The notes: generated from the sequence alone by a model not told the origin. A stretch of DNA of 64,000 bases from Cronobacter dublinensis subsp. dublinensis LMG 23823 (GCF_001277235.1 NZ_CP012266.1:3906001-3970000), one strand, 5' to 3'. Positions 52,632-61,738 are shown, counted from the first letter of the stretch. Translations and numbers: made by a program.

Positions 52632-54226
52632 CGGTTAACGACGCAGTTATGCCAGCCCGGCATCGCCCGGGCGTCATCCTGTTGCAGCCAGGTGATAAAC
52701 TCCTGCTGCGACAGCGCTTTTGAGAAGTGCCAGCCCTGACAATACTGCACGCCGCGCTTTAACAGCCAGGTCACCTGTTCGGCGGTCTCCACGCCTTCGG
52801 CGATGATCTTCAGCCGCAGACTCTGGGCCATATCGATAATATGTTCGGCAATCAAATGGCTGGTGCTGTTGGTGGTGAGCGTATCAATAAACGATTTATC
52901 AATCTTGAGAATATCGACGTTCAGCGAATAGAGGTTATGGAGGTTGGAATAGCCGGTGCCGAAATCGTCAATCGCAATCTCAAAGCCTGACTGGCGAAAC
53001 GCCTGAATAACCGGCGTGGTGCGCGGCACGTCAATAAAGCCCCGCTCGGTCACTTCAATCTTGATTTGCTGCGCCCGCACGCCGTGCTGGCTATTTTTGC
53101 CTTCAATTAACGCAATCAGCCGTGACGAATGGAAATCAGACGCCGAAAGGTTAATAGAAATATAAATTTGCGGGTGCGTCGCTAAGAAATGCCCTAAGTC
53201 ATTAAATAACTCTTCGACTACATAATCCGTCACCTGCGCGATCATTCCCGTTTTTTCGGCGAGCGGAATAAATTCCGCCGGGCTCATCACCTGACCGTTA
53301 TAGCCAGGCCAGCGCAGCAGCGCTTCCGCGCCGACGCACATGCCGTGTTTGATATCCATAATGGGCTGATAATGCAGGCGCAGCGCACGCTTATGCAGGG
53401 CGCGTTGCAGTTGTCTGCTCGGTGAGTTAAAGCGGTTGCGGGTGCGCGTGCCGATAAATACCAGGAAGCCGCCCATCAGCAGCCCAAGCGGCAACATGAC
53501 CGACATCTGACGCTGCCACGCCTGCCAGAACCAGGTGTCCGAGGTCGAGACGACAATCGCGATGGGGCGCTTGCCGGAAACGACAATCGACCAGAAACGG
53601 CCCTCTTTCTGGAAAACGGTTTGCGGCGAATGAACAAAGGGTGCCAGCGTTCGGGCCTCGACTTTTTCGCTAAGCGAAAAAAAGTCGCGAGTGACCGTAT
53701 CATAAACGCCGTAAGACAACGTCGCGTCGTTAGATAATATTTCGCTAAACGAGAGCGGGTTAACCACTGCGACATAATTCCCTTTACGCAAGTAAATCAT
53801 TTTATGACCAGAGAAAAACGGCGTGTCACGGTAATAATAGAAGGCGATATCCGGCGTGCGTGTGTAATTCGCCGGAGAGAGAATAAAAGGCTGATCAAAC
53901 AGCGGCGAGCACAATAACTCATCGCCCTGCGCATAAATTAAATCTTCGACATAAATCTGGCCGCGAGAAATATCCAGCATATTGCGCTGATGCGCTGGCG
54001 AACATATTTCGCCCTGATATTTTTCGGCTTCATTACGGGCTTTTTCGACGTGACTTAACACCAGTTCGGTACGGTTGAGCACAAGCTGCGCGAAGGTATC
54101 GAGATGCTCGCGCGTTTCGTTGACAGCCCGATGGTGGGCGAGCCAAAGCGCAAGCATCACAGGCAGTAAGACCACCATGATTATGCCTGAGATTCGCAAC
54201 GCCTGACGTCGTGCCCTGAAATTCAT
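52619..54226 (-). CDS. pdeC: c-di-GMP phosphodiesterase PdeC
   Basis: 535-residue inner-membrane protein with an N-terminal TM helix, a periplasmic CSS-type domain (about 35-235) with its CSP-like cysteine (EICSPAHQRN and LLCSPLF), a second TM helix and a C-terminal EAL domain. The EAL signature is GAEALLRWP, and the metal and catalytic residues appear in SINLSASDFHS, EVTER, IDDFGTGYSN, KIDKSF and AEGVET. In E. coli, periplasmic DsbA/DsbB redox state controls this enzyme; DsbD is in this window too. A diguanylate cyclase gene lies 1.4 kb away. Confidence 0.94.
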   Translation of the reverse strand: MNFRARRQALRISGIIMVVLLPVMLALWLAHHRAVNETREHLDTFAQLVLNRTELVLSHVEKARNEAEKYQGEICSPAHQRNMLDISRGQIYVEDLIYAQGDELLCSPLFDQPFILSPANYTRTPDIAFYYYRDTPFFSGHKMIYLRKGNYVAVVNPLSFSEILSNDATLSYGVYDTVTRDFFSLSEKVEARTLAPFVHSPQTVFQKEGRFWSIVVSGKRPIAIVVSTSDTWFWQAWQRQMSVMLPLGLLMGGFLVFIGTRTRNRFNSPSRQLQRALHKRALRLHYQPIMDIKHGMCVGAEALLRWPGYNGQVMSPAEFIPLAEKTGMIAQVTDYVVEELFNDLGHFLATHPQIYISINLSASDFHSSRLIALIEGKNSQHGVRAQQIKIEVTERGFIDVPRTTPVIQAFRQSGFEIAIDDFGTGYSNLHNLYSLNVDILKIDKSFIDTLTTNSTSHLIAEHIIDMAQSLRLKIIAEGVETAEQVTWLLKRGVQYCQGWHFSKALSQQEFITWLQQDDARAMPGWHNCVVNRQAL

Positions 54227-54686
54227 TATGGCCTCATATCCCTGCTTTCTGTGTCACATTTATTGCCTGATGAGACACGTCGCAAACAGGTGTTTACGTT
54301 GCATCAATCAGCAGGCATTGGCAATAGCCATTTCCGGTTATCAGGTCAATATTTCACGCGAAAGATTAAAATTTGCCGTAAGGAAAATACAGCATGGCGA
54401 TTTAATTTTTCTTAAGTGAAATATTTGCGCTGATGCCGGCGCTAAAATTTATCAACCGCTTCTGAAAATGATTTAAGTTAAATTAATCGCGTCTGTCGAA
54501 AAAATGTACGACTGCGTTTTAGCGGCGCAGAAATGAAAATGTCCGCGTCGGTAAAAACTAATATGCGTTTTTTCTGTATTGCGTTCTTTCTGACCAGGTA
54601 TCGTGTCCCGGGTCGTTGTCCCCGACTTTCTTCGCGACTTTTTTTCGACGAAGCGCAACTGCCGGACTGGCGAATAAAACAACAAA

Positions 54687-54728
54687 TGTGATACAGTTCA
54701 CACTTAGTGTGCAAGTTTGCAAACTTGC
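54687..54728. promoter_or_regulatory. Perfect CRP box and 18-bp palindrome upstream of yjcB
   Basis: TGTGATACAGTTCACA at 54687-54702 has both CRP half-sites perfect (TGTGA-N6-TCACA). Eight bases later comes the perfect palindrome GCAAGTTTGCAAACTTGC (54711-54728). Both lie about 80-120 bp before yjcB. The 460 bp before them (from 54227) are AT-rich and hold no gene I can support. Confidence 0.6.
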
Positions 54729-54809
54729 CGTCACGTTAAATCTTTACGCCGCGCCAGGCCCTTCCTCCCCCGGCCACCCGCGCGGCAGGTCGTTTTGAGG
54801 ACAGGTTTC

Positions 54810-55088
54810 ATGGCTACGCTTACCGCCAGCATGGTATTGATGCGCTGGCAACTTCTGGGTGCGGTTTTAATGTTTCTTGCCAGCACGCTTAATATTCAAT
54901 TTCGCAAATCAGATTACCAGGCGCTGGCGGTGATCAGCAGCGGGCTGGGCATCGTCGCTTCCTGCGTTTTCGCAACCGGTCTGCTCGGGCTCAGCATCGA
55001 CTTCCATGCCATCTGGCACAATATGAAAGACGTCATGGTGGAAGTGATGAGCCATACGCCGCCGGAATGGCCGATGGTCGTCACCTGA
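54810..55088 (+). CDS. yjcB: Small membrane protein YjcB
   Basis: 92-residue inner-membrane protein of unknown function, with two hydrophobic helices (about 8-25 and 35-60) and the conserved FLASTLNIQFRKSDYQALAV and TPPEWPMVVT ends. The start at 54810 (MATLTASMVL) behind GAGGACAGG matches E. coli; a 31-codon upstream extension runs through the palindrome region and is not protein-like. Confidence 0.9.
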   Translation: MATLTASMVLMRWQLLGAVLMFLASTLNIQFRKSDYQALAVISSGLGIVASCVFATGLLGLSIDFHAIWHNMKDVMVEVMSHTPPEWPMVVT

Positions 55089-55109
55089 TACCCACTCCCC
55101 GTACCATTT

Positions 55110-55134
55110 ACGCCCCTGTACCAGGGGCGTTTTT
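55110..55134 (+). terminator. Terminator of yjcB
   Basis: ACGCCCCTG-TAC-CAGGGGCGT followed by TTTT, about 20 bp after the yjcB stop. Confidence 0.92.
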
Positions 55135-55145
55135 GTTTATGCCGT

Positions 55146-55490
55146 TTACATACAGCCGGCGCAGCTGGTACAGCGCCAGTCCGCTTTATTGACTGCACGC
55201 CAGAAGGCGCGGTAGTAGCGCTCTTCAAGCGGAATGCCGTTATCGAAAAACCAGTCGGTCAGCCACTCGACATGCTCGACAATCCACTCATCCTCGTGCA
55301 GCCCGTCAGCGAACGTTTCATCTTCCGGATCGATAATTGAGTAGATCCCCCAGGTGTTCATCGCCTTTTCCTGCCAGTGTTCCGGCAGCGTGACCGGGCG
55401 GCCTTCAAACGTAATAATCCAGTGGCCGTGGCAGAGCAGATTGCCATTACGGCTCCAGGCGGCGGTAAACGGGTTAATGTCCTGTGTCAT
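55146..55490 (-). CDS. Unknown small protein with Cys-rich tail
   Basis: 114 residues, acidic and tryptophan-rich (WGIYSIIDPEDETFADG, EWIVEHVEWLTDWFFDNG), with no signal peptide or TM segment. It ends in RCTSCAGCM, a CxxCxxC pattern at the extreme C-terminus that could bind metal or be redox active. The start at 55490 (MTQDINPF) is the first ATG giving compact protein; upstream codons are open. I do not recognise the family. It lies between yjcB and a diguanylate cyclase gene on the same strand, a spot empty in E. coli K-12. Confidence 0.7.
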   Translation of the reverse strand: MTQDINPFTAAWSRNGNLLCHGHWIITFEGRPVTLPEHWQEKAMNTWGIYSIIDPEDETFADGLHEDEWIVEHVEWLTDWFFDNGIPLEERYYRAFWRAVNKADWRCTSCAGCM

Positions 55491-55665
55491 CGCTTGCGTT
55501 CCCTGTGTGAAATTCACCTGCGGGCGGCAACTGGCGCGCGCGTCAATAAACGCCGTCGCACAGGAAGGAGTCGCAAAGCATGGCACTTCGTCACCACCGG
55601 TAAAATGCTAACTAAGGGGTAACCGGGGGTTATTTTTCATTCATTTTTAACGGTTAATTAGCAGG

Positions 55666-56712
55666 TTAATCAGCGATAACCAGCCGGTTGCGGCCTTGCT
55701 GCTTCCCGGCGTACAGCATTTTATCGGCGCGATTGAGCGCCTTTTCGAACGCTTCGCCTTTGCCGAAGGCGCTGAGCGCCAGCGTCGCGGTCACTTCTCG
55801 CGGGTTTTTATCCGTCTGCCCCACCCACTCCTGAATACGCGCAAGCAGGCGCTCCGCCACCCGTTGCGCGTCCGGGAGCGACGTTTCTGGCATCAACACC
55901 AGAAACTCCTCTCCGCCCCAGCGCGCCACAATATCGCTCTCACGCACATTATCGGTAATCGCCCGCGCGATGCGCTGCAAAATCATATCCCCGTGGCTGT
56001 GGCCGCAGCTGTCGTTGATCGTTTTGAAATGATCGATATCCAGCAGCAGCAGCGCCACGTCATGGTTGCCAGACGCTTTGTCCAGTAGCGAAACCTGATG
56101 CATAAAGTGTCGACGGGTATAGAGATTCGTCAGGCTGTCGCGGCTGGCGGTATTAAAGAGGTCGAATTTCATCGTGTGCGTAAACTCGACCGAACGCAGC
56201 GTCGTGTACATCAACAGTCCAATCGCCATCACGGCGTTGGCGATACCGATACCATTAATGACCGATGGGCTTAACCCGGACGCCGTCCCTGTGTGTTCGC
56301 GCAGGGCATAGCCGACCGTGCCAAGCACCGCAATCGCCGCCAGAAACAACGCGCGCCGCACCGGCACCTGCTGAAAGCTGAACGACACAATCGGGATCAG
56401 CGAAAACACAAAGAGATAAAAATTACTCTCCCACCCCAGCAGCGCCGTGGTGGCTACCGCATGCGCCAGGATCTCCACGCTCATCAGAGTGCCGACGTAG
56501 AGATACCGGTAATGCTCTATCTCATTCAGACAGTGGATATACACTATCACGCTGAAAATATTAAAAATTGCGAGCGTCGGAATACTCATTGACAGAAAAA
56601 GAAAAATCAGCCCGACGTGAATCATCAACGCCAGCCAGACGATCGGAATAATGTGTTGCCAGTACTGGTCGGTCGCCTGGCTAAGAAGTTGGTCACGATC
56701 TCTTTCTGACAT
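55666..56712 (-). CDS. Membrane-bound diguanylate cyclase (GGEEF)
   Basis: 348-residue protein with about six TM helices (about 20-175) and a C-terminal GGDEF domain from RDSLTNLYTRRHF onward. The active site reads RWGGEEF, and the inhibitory I-site RESD lies exactly five residues before it, so it should be active and product-inhibited. Metal-binding DIDHFKTIND is intact. It makes c-di-GMP, the opposite of PdeC nearby. E. coli K-12 has no gene here. The sensory role of its membrane part is unknown. Confidence 0.9.
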   Translation of the reverse strand: MSERDRDQLLSQATDQYWQHIIPIVWLALMIHVGLIFLFLSMSIPTLAIFNIFSVIVYIHCLNEIEHYRYLYVGTLMSVEILAHAVATTALLGWESNFYLFVFSLIPIVSFSFQQVPVRRALFLAAIAVLGTVGYALREHTGTASGLSPSVINGIGIANAVMAIGLLMYTTLRSVEFTHTMKFDLFNTASRDSLTNLYTRRHFMHQVSLLDKASGNHDVALLLLDIDHFKTINDSCGHSHGDMILQRIARAITDNVRESDIVARWGGEEFLVLMPETSLPDAQRVAERLLARIQEWVGQTDKNPREVTATLALSAFGKGEAFEKALNRADKMLYAGKQQGRNRLVIAD

Positions 56713-57147
56713 GGGCTAACCTGAAGTCGGGGCATCCCTGCCGGAAACGTATTGAGCGTCTGAATGCTTCATGAGAGCTATATCGGCAGCCGTGGGGCGA
56801 GATTTAGCCTCGCGGCGCGTAAAAGCGCTATGCCATTCATTTACGGCCTGTTTATATGGCCGGCTGGCGGCATGACTGCGGTGATGCGCAATGCATCACC
56901 CTGGCTTACCTGTGGGCGCGTTGGCCCCAGCACGCCGGTGATGGCCTGCCCGACGATATTGTTACACGAGACTCACGAGCAGCGTGGCGAGAAGAGAATG
57001 AGCGCGAAATGGCGGGTGCGCAATACGGTCGATGATGACTGTGGCGTGGCGGGAGAAAAGAAGCAAAGGGGCAAAGAAAAAGCCCTGCCGGAGGCAGAGC
57101 TTTTCGGTGCATGCTGACACAGGGCGCTCCCGAAGGAACGCGCGTAA
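56713..57147. other. Intergenic region between diguanylate cyclase gene and ssb
   Basis: 435 bp without a gene I can support. A 117-codon plus-strand frame at 56764-57117 has no ribosome site and runs through the ssb terminator. The right end holds that terminator at 57076-57104. Confidence 0.5.
57076..57104 (-). terminator. Terminator of ssb
   Basis: On the minus strand AAAAGCTCTGCC-TCC-GGCAGGGCTTTT with one G-T pair and a T run, about 45 bp after the ssb stop. Confidence 0.8.
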
Positions 57148-57690
57148 TCAGAACGGGATATCGTCGTCAAAGTCCATCGGCGGTTCGTTGGAAGGCGCCG
57201 GTGCCTGCTGCTGCGGGCGAGACTGTGCGCCGCCGCTGAACTGCGCGCCGCCACCCTGCTGCTGCGGCTGCTGAGGCTGACCCCAACCGCCCTGCTGCTG
57301 GCCGCCGCCCATGTTGCCGCCTGCCGGAGCGCCACCGCCCTGACGGCCGCCCAGCATCTGCATGGTGCCGCCGACGTTAACCACCACTTCGGTAGAATAG
57401 CGATCCTGACCGCTCTGATCCTGCCACTTACGGGTGCGCAGCTGACCTTCGATGTAGATCTGCGAGCCTTTGCGCAGGTATTCGCCCGCCACTTCCGCCA
57501 GCTTGCCGTACAGCACCACGCTGTGCCATTCGGTTACTTCTTTCATCTCACCGGTCTGCTTGTCGCGCCAGGATTCGGAAGTCGCCAGGCGCAGGTTCGC
57601 CACGGCCCCGCCGTTCGGCATGTAGCGTACTTCCGGGTCCTGCCCCAGATTACCGACGAGAATCACCTTGTTTACGCCTCTGCTGGCCAT
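57148..57690 (-). CDS. ssb: Single-stranded DNA-binding protein Ssb
   Basis: 180-residue tetrameric ssDNA-binding protein. It has an N-terminal OB-fold (ASRGVNKVILVGNLGQDPEVR and onward, to about 112), a Gly/Gln/Pro-rich linker, and the acidic tip DFDDDIPF that docks RecQ, PriA and other repair proteins. The start at 57690 (MASRGVNK) follows the family; seven codons upstream are open. It is divergent from uvrA. Confidence 0.97.
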   Translation of the reverse strand: MASRGVNKVILVGNLGQDPEVRYMPNGGAVANLRLATSESWRDKQTGEMKEVTEWHSVVLYGKLAEVAGEYLRKGSQIYIEGQLRTRKWQDQSGQDRYSTEVVVNVGGTMQMLGGRQGGGAPAGGNMGGGQQQGGWGQPQQPQQQGGGAQFSGGAQSRPQQQAPAPSNEPPMDFDDDIPF

Positions 57691-57816
57691 GATCGTGTCT
57701 CCTGAAAACATTTCTTAATAGTGTAAACATTCCATTCTACCACGTCAGCCTTCAATGTTGATAGCTGCGAGACGGCTTCAGGAAATGTTCACACAGTATA
57801 CACAGTTGCAAATAAA

Positions 57817-57836
57817 TACTGGATATCCATTCAGGT
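57817..57836. promoter_or_regulatory. Degenerate LexA (SOS) box between ssb and uvrA
   Basis: CTGGATATCCATTCAG sits where E. coli has the uvrA SOS box CTGTATATTCATTCAG. The consensus is CTGT-N8-ACAG; here the left half reads CTGG and the right TCAG. LexA control may be weaker than in E. coli. Confidence 0.5.
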
Positions 57837-57920
57837 TAAATTGTGTCATAATTAACCGTTTCTGGCCACCGGTTGTCCTTCAAACACCCAGGCATTAGCG
57901 TTCAAATCCAGGAAAGGTGA

Positions 57921-60746
57921 ATGGATAAGATAGAAGTTCGGGGCGCCCGCACCCACAATCTCAAAAATATCAACCTCGTCATTCCGCGCGACAAACTCAT
58001 CGTCGTGACCGGGCTGTCGGGTTCCGGCAAGTCTTCTCTGGCGTTCGACACGCTCTACGCCGAAGGGCAGCGCCGTTATGTCGAGTCGCTTTCCGCTTAT
58101 GCGCGTCAGTTCCTGTCGCTGATGGAAAAGCCGGATGTCGACCATATCGAAGGGCTGTCGCCTGCGATTTCCATCGAGCAGAAGTCGACCTCCCATAACC
58201 CGCGTTCCACCGTGGGTACCATAACTGAAATTCACGATTACCTGCGCCTGCTGTATGCCCGCGTTGGCGAGCCGCGCTGCCCGGATCACGACGTCACGCT
58301 AGCGGCACAGACCGTCAGCCAGATGGTGGATAACGTGCTGGCGTTGCCGGAAGGCAAGCGCCTGATGCTGCTGGCGCCGGTCATTAAAGAGCGTAAAGGC
58401 GAGCACACCAAGACGCTGGAGAACCTCGCAAGCCAGGGGTACATCCGCGCCCGTATTGACGGCGAAGTGTGCGACCTCTCCGATCCGCCGAAGCTTGAAC
58501 TGCAGAAAAAACATACCATTGAAGTGGTGGTTGACCGCTTTAAGGTGCGCGAGGATTTAGCCCAGCGCCTGGCGGAGTCGTTTGAAACCGCGCTGGAGCT
58601 CTCCGGCGGCACGGCGGTCGTGGCCGATATGGACGACGAAAAAGCGGAAGAGCTGCTGTTCTCCGCCAACTTCGCCTGCCCGGTGTGCGGCTACAGCATG
58701 CGCGAGCTTGAGCCGCGCCTGTTTTCGTTCAACAACCCGGCTGGCGCGTGTCCGACTTGCGACGGCCTCGGCGTGCAGCAATATTTCGATCCGGATCGCG
58801 TTGTGCAGAATACCGAGCTCTCGCTTGCGGGCGGCGCTATCCGCGGCTGGGATCGCCGTAACTTCTACTATTTCCAGATGCTGCGCTCGCTCGCCGACCA
58901 TTATAAGTTTGACGTCGAAGCGCCGTGGAACACGCTCAGCGATAAAGTACAGAAAGCAGTGCTGTTCGGCTCCGGTAAAGAAACTATCGAATTTAAGTAC
59001 ATGAACGATCGCGGCGATACGTCCGTGCGTCGTCATCCGTTCGAAGGCGTGCTGCATAATATGGAGCGCCGCTATAAAGAGACCGAATCCAACGCGGTGC
59101 GCGAAGAGCTGGCGAAATTCATCAGCAACCGTCCCTGCGCGACCTGTGAAGGCACGCGTCTGCGTCGTGAAGCGCGCCATGTGTTTGTGGAAAACACCGC
59201 ACTGCCGACGATTTCTGACATGAGCATCGGACACGCGATGGAGTTCTTCAATAACATGAAGCTCTCCGGCCAGCGCGCCAAAATCGCGGAAAAAGTGCTG
59301 AAAGAGATTGGCGATCGCCTGAAATTCCTGGTGAACGTCGGCCTGAACTACCTGACGCTCTCCCGTTCTGCAGAGACGCTCTCTGGCGGCGAGGCGCAGC
59401 GTATTCGTCTGGCGAGCCAGATTGGCGCCGGGCTGGTCGGCGTGATGTATGTGCTGGATGAACCGTCAATCGGTCTGCATCAGCGCGATAACGAACGCCT
59501 GCTCGGCACGCTTATCCATCTGCGCAACCTTGGTAATACCGTCATTGTGGTAGAGCACGATGAAGACGCCATTCGCGCCGCCGACCATGTCATCGATATC
59601 GGCCCTGGCGCGGGCGTTCACGGTGGCCAGGTCGTCGCGGAAGGCCCGCTTGACGCGATCATGGCGGTGCCAGAGTCGCTGACCGGGCAGTTCATGAGCG
59701 GCAAACGCAAAATTGAAGTGCCGAAAGAACGCGTGAAGGCGGACCCGGAAAAGGTGCTGAAGCTTACCGGCGCGCGCGGCAACAACCTGAAAGACGTCAC
59801 GCTGACGCTGCCGGTTGGGCTGTTCACCTGCGTGACCGGCGTTTCGGGTTCCGGCAAGTCGACGCTGATTAACGATACCCTGTTCCCGATAGCCCAGCGC
59901 CAGCTTAACGGCGCGACCATCGCCGAACCTGCGCCATATCGCGACGTTCAGGGGATGGAGCATTTCGATAAAGTTATCGATATCGACCAGAGCCCGATTG
60001 GCCGCACGCCGCGCTCGAACCCCGCCACGTACACCGGCGTGTTTACGCCCGTGCGTGAGCTGTTCGCCGGCGTGCCGGAATCGCGCTCGCGCGGCTACAC
60101 GCCGGGCCGTTTTAGCTTTAACGTGCGCGGCGGGCGCTGTGAAGCGTGCCAGGGCGACGGTGTTATCAAAGTTGAGATGCACTTCCTGCCGGATATTTAC
60201 GTGCCGTGCGACCAGTGCAAAGGCAAACGCTATAACCGCGAAACGCTGGAAATTAAATACAAAGGCAAGACTATCCACGAAGTGCTGGATATGACTATCG
60301 AAGAAGCCCGCGAGTTCTTCGACGCGGTGCCGGCGCTGGCGCGTAAGCTGCAAACGCTGATAGATGTAGGTCTGACTTACATTCGCCTCGGCCAGTCCGC
60401 AACGACGCTCTCCGGCGGTGAAGCCCAGCGCGTGAAACTCGCCCGCGAGCTCTCAAAACGCGGCACCGGCCAGACGCTGTATATTCTCGATGAGCCGACC
60501 ACCGGTCTGCACTTCGCGGATATTCAGCAACTGCTGGCGGTATTGCATCAGCTTCGCGATCAGGGCAACACGATCGTCGTGATCGAACATAACCTTGATG
60601 TTATCAAAACCGCCGACTGGATCGTCGATCTTGGCCCGGAAGGCGGTAGCGGCGGCGGCGAGATCCTCGTCTCAGGCACGCCGGAAACCGTGGCGGAGTG
60701 CGAAGCATCGCACACGGCCCGCTTCCTCAAACCCCTTCTGAAGTAA
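57921..60746 (+). CDS. uvrA: Excinuclease ABC subunit UvrA
   Basis: 941-residue damage-recognition ATPase of nucleotide excision repair, which loads UvrB at lesions. It has two ABC ATPase modules: Walker A GLSGSGKSS (residues 31-39) and GVSGSGKST, signatures LSGGEAQRIRLA and LSGGEAQRVKLA, and Walker B followed by DEPSIGLH and DEPTTGLH. Zinc modules are CPVCGYSM with CPTC, and CEACQGDG with CDQC. The ATG at 57921 follows AAAGGTGA. Confidence 0.98.
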   Translation: MDKIEVRGARTHNLKNINLVIPRDKLIVVTGLSGSGKSSLAFDTLYAEGQRRYVESLSAYARQFLSLMEKPDVDHIEGLSPAISIEQKSTSHNPRSTVGTITEIHDYLRLLYARVGEPRCPDHDVTLAAQTVSQMVDNVLALPEGKRLMLLAPVIKERKGEHTKTLENLASQGYIRARIDGEVCDLSDPPKLELQKKHTIEVVVDRFKVREDLAQRLAESFETALELSGGTAVVADMDDEKAEELLFSANFACPVCGYSMRELEPRLFSFNNPAGACPTCDGLGVQQYFDPDRVVQNTELSLAGGAIRGWDRRNFYYFQMLRSLADHYKFDVEAPWNTLSDKVQKAVLFGSGKETIEFKYMNDRGDTSVRRHPFEGVLHNMERRYKETESNAVREELAKFISNRPCATCEGTRLRREARHVFVENTALPTISDMSIGHAMEFFNNMKLSGQRAKIAEKVLKEIGDRLKFLVNVGLNYLTLSRSAETLSGGEAQRIRLASQIGAGLVGVMYVLDEPSIGLHQRDNERLLGTLIHLRNLGNTVIVVEHDEDAIRAADHVIDIGPGAGVHGGQVVAEGPLDAIMAVPESLTGQFMSGKRKIEVPKERVKADPEKVLKLTGARGNNLKDVTLTLPVGLFTCVTGVSGSGKSTLINDTLFPIAQRQLNGATIAEPAPYRDVQGMEHFDKVIDIDQSPIGRTPRSNPATYTGVFTPVRELFAGVPESRSRGYTPGRFSFNVRGGRCEACQGDGVIKVEMHFLPDIYVPCDQCKGKRYNRETLEIKYKGKTIHEVLDMTIEEAREFFDAVPALARKLQTLIDVGLTYIRLGQSATTLSGGEAQRVKLARELSKRGTGQTLYILDEPTTGLHFADIQQLLAVLHQLRDQGNTIVVIEHNLDVIKTADWIVDLGPEGGSGGGEILVSGTPETVAECEASHTARFLKPLLK

Positions 60747-60754
60747 CCCTTCAC

Positions 60755-60780
60755 GCGTCGGATCGCCCGATCCGACGCGC
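60755..60780. repeat. Perfect hairpin after uvrA
   Basis: CGCGTCGGATCG-CC-CGATCCGACGCG, a 12-bp inverted repeat starting 8 bp after the uvrA stop. It has no T run but may end or protect the uvrA transcript. Confidence 0.6.
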
Positions 60781-60901
60781 CTCACTTCTTCTCACTTCTT
60801 TCTGATGAGGTTTCCTGTGTTCGGCGTGAGCAACGATGATTTGCGCGCATTACGGTCTGATGCTGAATTTTGCGAAAGACACGCCATCGCAAGGGGACAC
60901 T

Positions 60902-61345
60902 ATGCCGCACCAGACTCACCTGATGCTTTTCAGGCAGACAACTCTGCTGCTCGCCGCTCTGCTCACCGCCTGTAGCCTCGCCGGAAATTACCAGGCCAGG
61001 GCGCACGAACAGCTTACCGATCTGATGGCCACGCATTTGCAGCTGATTGATGATTTCACCGCGCCGTCTGCCGAGCTGGATAACGCCGCGCTTGCGAAAG
61101 CAGACCACGACATGCGGCTGCGTTTTGCCCAGGCCATTCCTTATGCCGAAAGCCTGCACGACACGCTTCGCACCGACAATTTGCGTCTGTTGCAGTCGGT
61201 CTACCGTGACGATCACACGCGTTTAGTGAAACAAAACCACCCTTTCAGCCCGGCGCAGGCCGCGCTCTGGCGCGAGCAGGCACGCCTGGCCTATCTCGAA
61301 GCGCTCCGGGGCGAATGCAGCCGACCCGCTTCGCCCTGTCAGTAG
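60902..61345 (+). CDS. Predicted lipoprotein of unknown function
   Basis: 147 residues with a signal peptide ending in the lipobox LLTA-Cys24 and a mature helical domain (LTDLMATHLQLIDDFTAPSA and onward). A later ATG (residue 8) would also give a lipoprotein. I do not recognise the family. The next gene starts 12 bp after its stop, so the two are likely one operon. They lie between uvrA and a haemagglutinin-like gene on the other strand, in place of the E. coli yjbR/yjbQ genes. Confidence 0.7.
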   Translation: MPHQTHLMLFRQTTLLLAALLTACSLAGNYQARAHEQLTDLMATHLQLIDDFTAPSAELDNAALAKADHDMRLRFAQAIPYAESLHDTLRTDNLRLLQSVYRDDHTRLVKQNHPFSPAQAALWREQARLAYLEALRGECSRPASPCQ

Positions 61346-61357
61346 AGGAGGATCGTG

Positions 61358-61702
61358 ATGAGTGATCTGTTTAACGCTGTCCGCCAGCTGCTGGCGTCAC
61401 CGCAGTTCCAGAAAAGCGCCGGGAAGATTGTCGCTGAGGAGTTTCTCGGCCTGTTAAAGGAGGGCCTGAACGATGAAGAGACGTTTATTAAAACGACAGC
61501 GGAGATGACAGCCCAGGCGGTGCTGAATCAGGCGCAGGGGTTGATCACCGAAGAGGATATGACTGCACTTCTGAACAAGCAGAAAACGATCGCACAGATC
61601 CATGCCAATAGCAGCGAGATCGCGCTGCGCACACGTATTCAGACACTGACGGTGCGCCTAATTGATATCGCGATCCGTTCCTTCAGCGGAGCGGTAAATT
61701 AA
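61358..61702 (+). CDS. Unknown 114-residue protein
   Basis: Predicted all-helical soluble protein (MSDLFNAVRQLLASPQFQKS; EEFLGLLKEGLNDEETFIKT; VRLIDIAIRSFSG). No signal peptide or TM helix. ATG at 61358 is preferred over GTG at 61355 because AGAGGAGG then has normal spacing. Co-directional with the lipoprotein gene upstream. I do not recognise the family. Confidence 0.7.
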   Translation: MSDLFNAVRQLLASPQFQKSAGKIVAEEFLGLLKEGLNDEETFIKTTAEMTAQAVLNQAQGLITEEDMTALLNKQKTIAQIHANSSEIALRTRIQTLTVRLIDIAIRSFSGAVN

Positions 61703-61703
61703 A

Positions 61704-61725
61704 AAACCCCGCCGGAGCGGGGTTT
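61704..61725. terminator. Terminator between the unknown gene and the haemagglutinin gene
   Basis: AAACCCCGC-CGGA-GCGGGGTTT between convergent genes. The minus-strand side has the longer T run. The hairpin is the same as the gltP terminator at 41632. Confidence 0.9.
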
Positions 61726-61738
61726 AATGCGGCTCATC

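Noticed and set aside
56764..57117. 117-codon plus-strand frame between the cyclase and ssb
   Set aside because: No ribosome site, mixed composition, and it extends through the ssb terminator.
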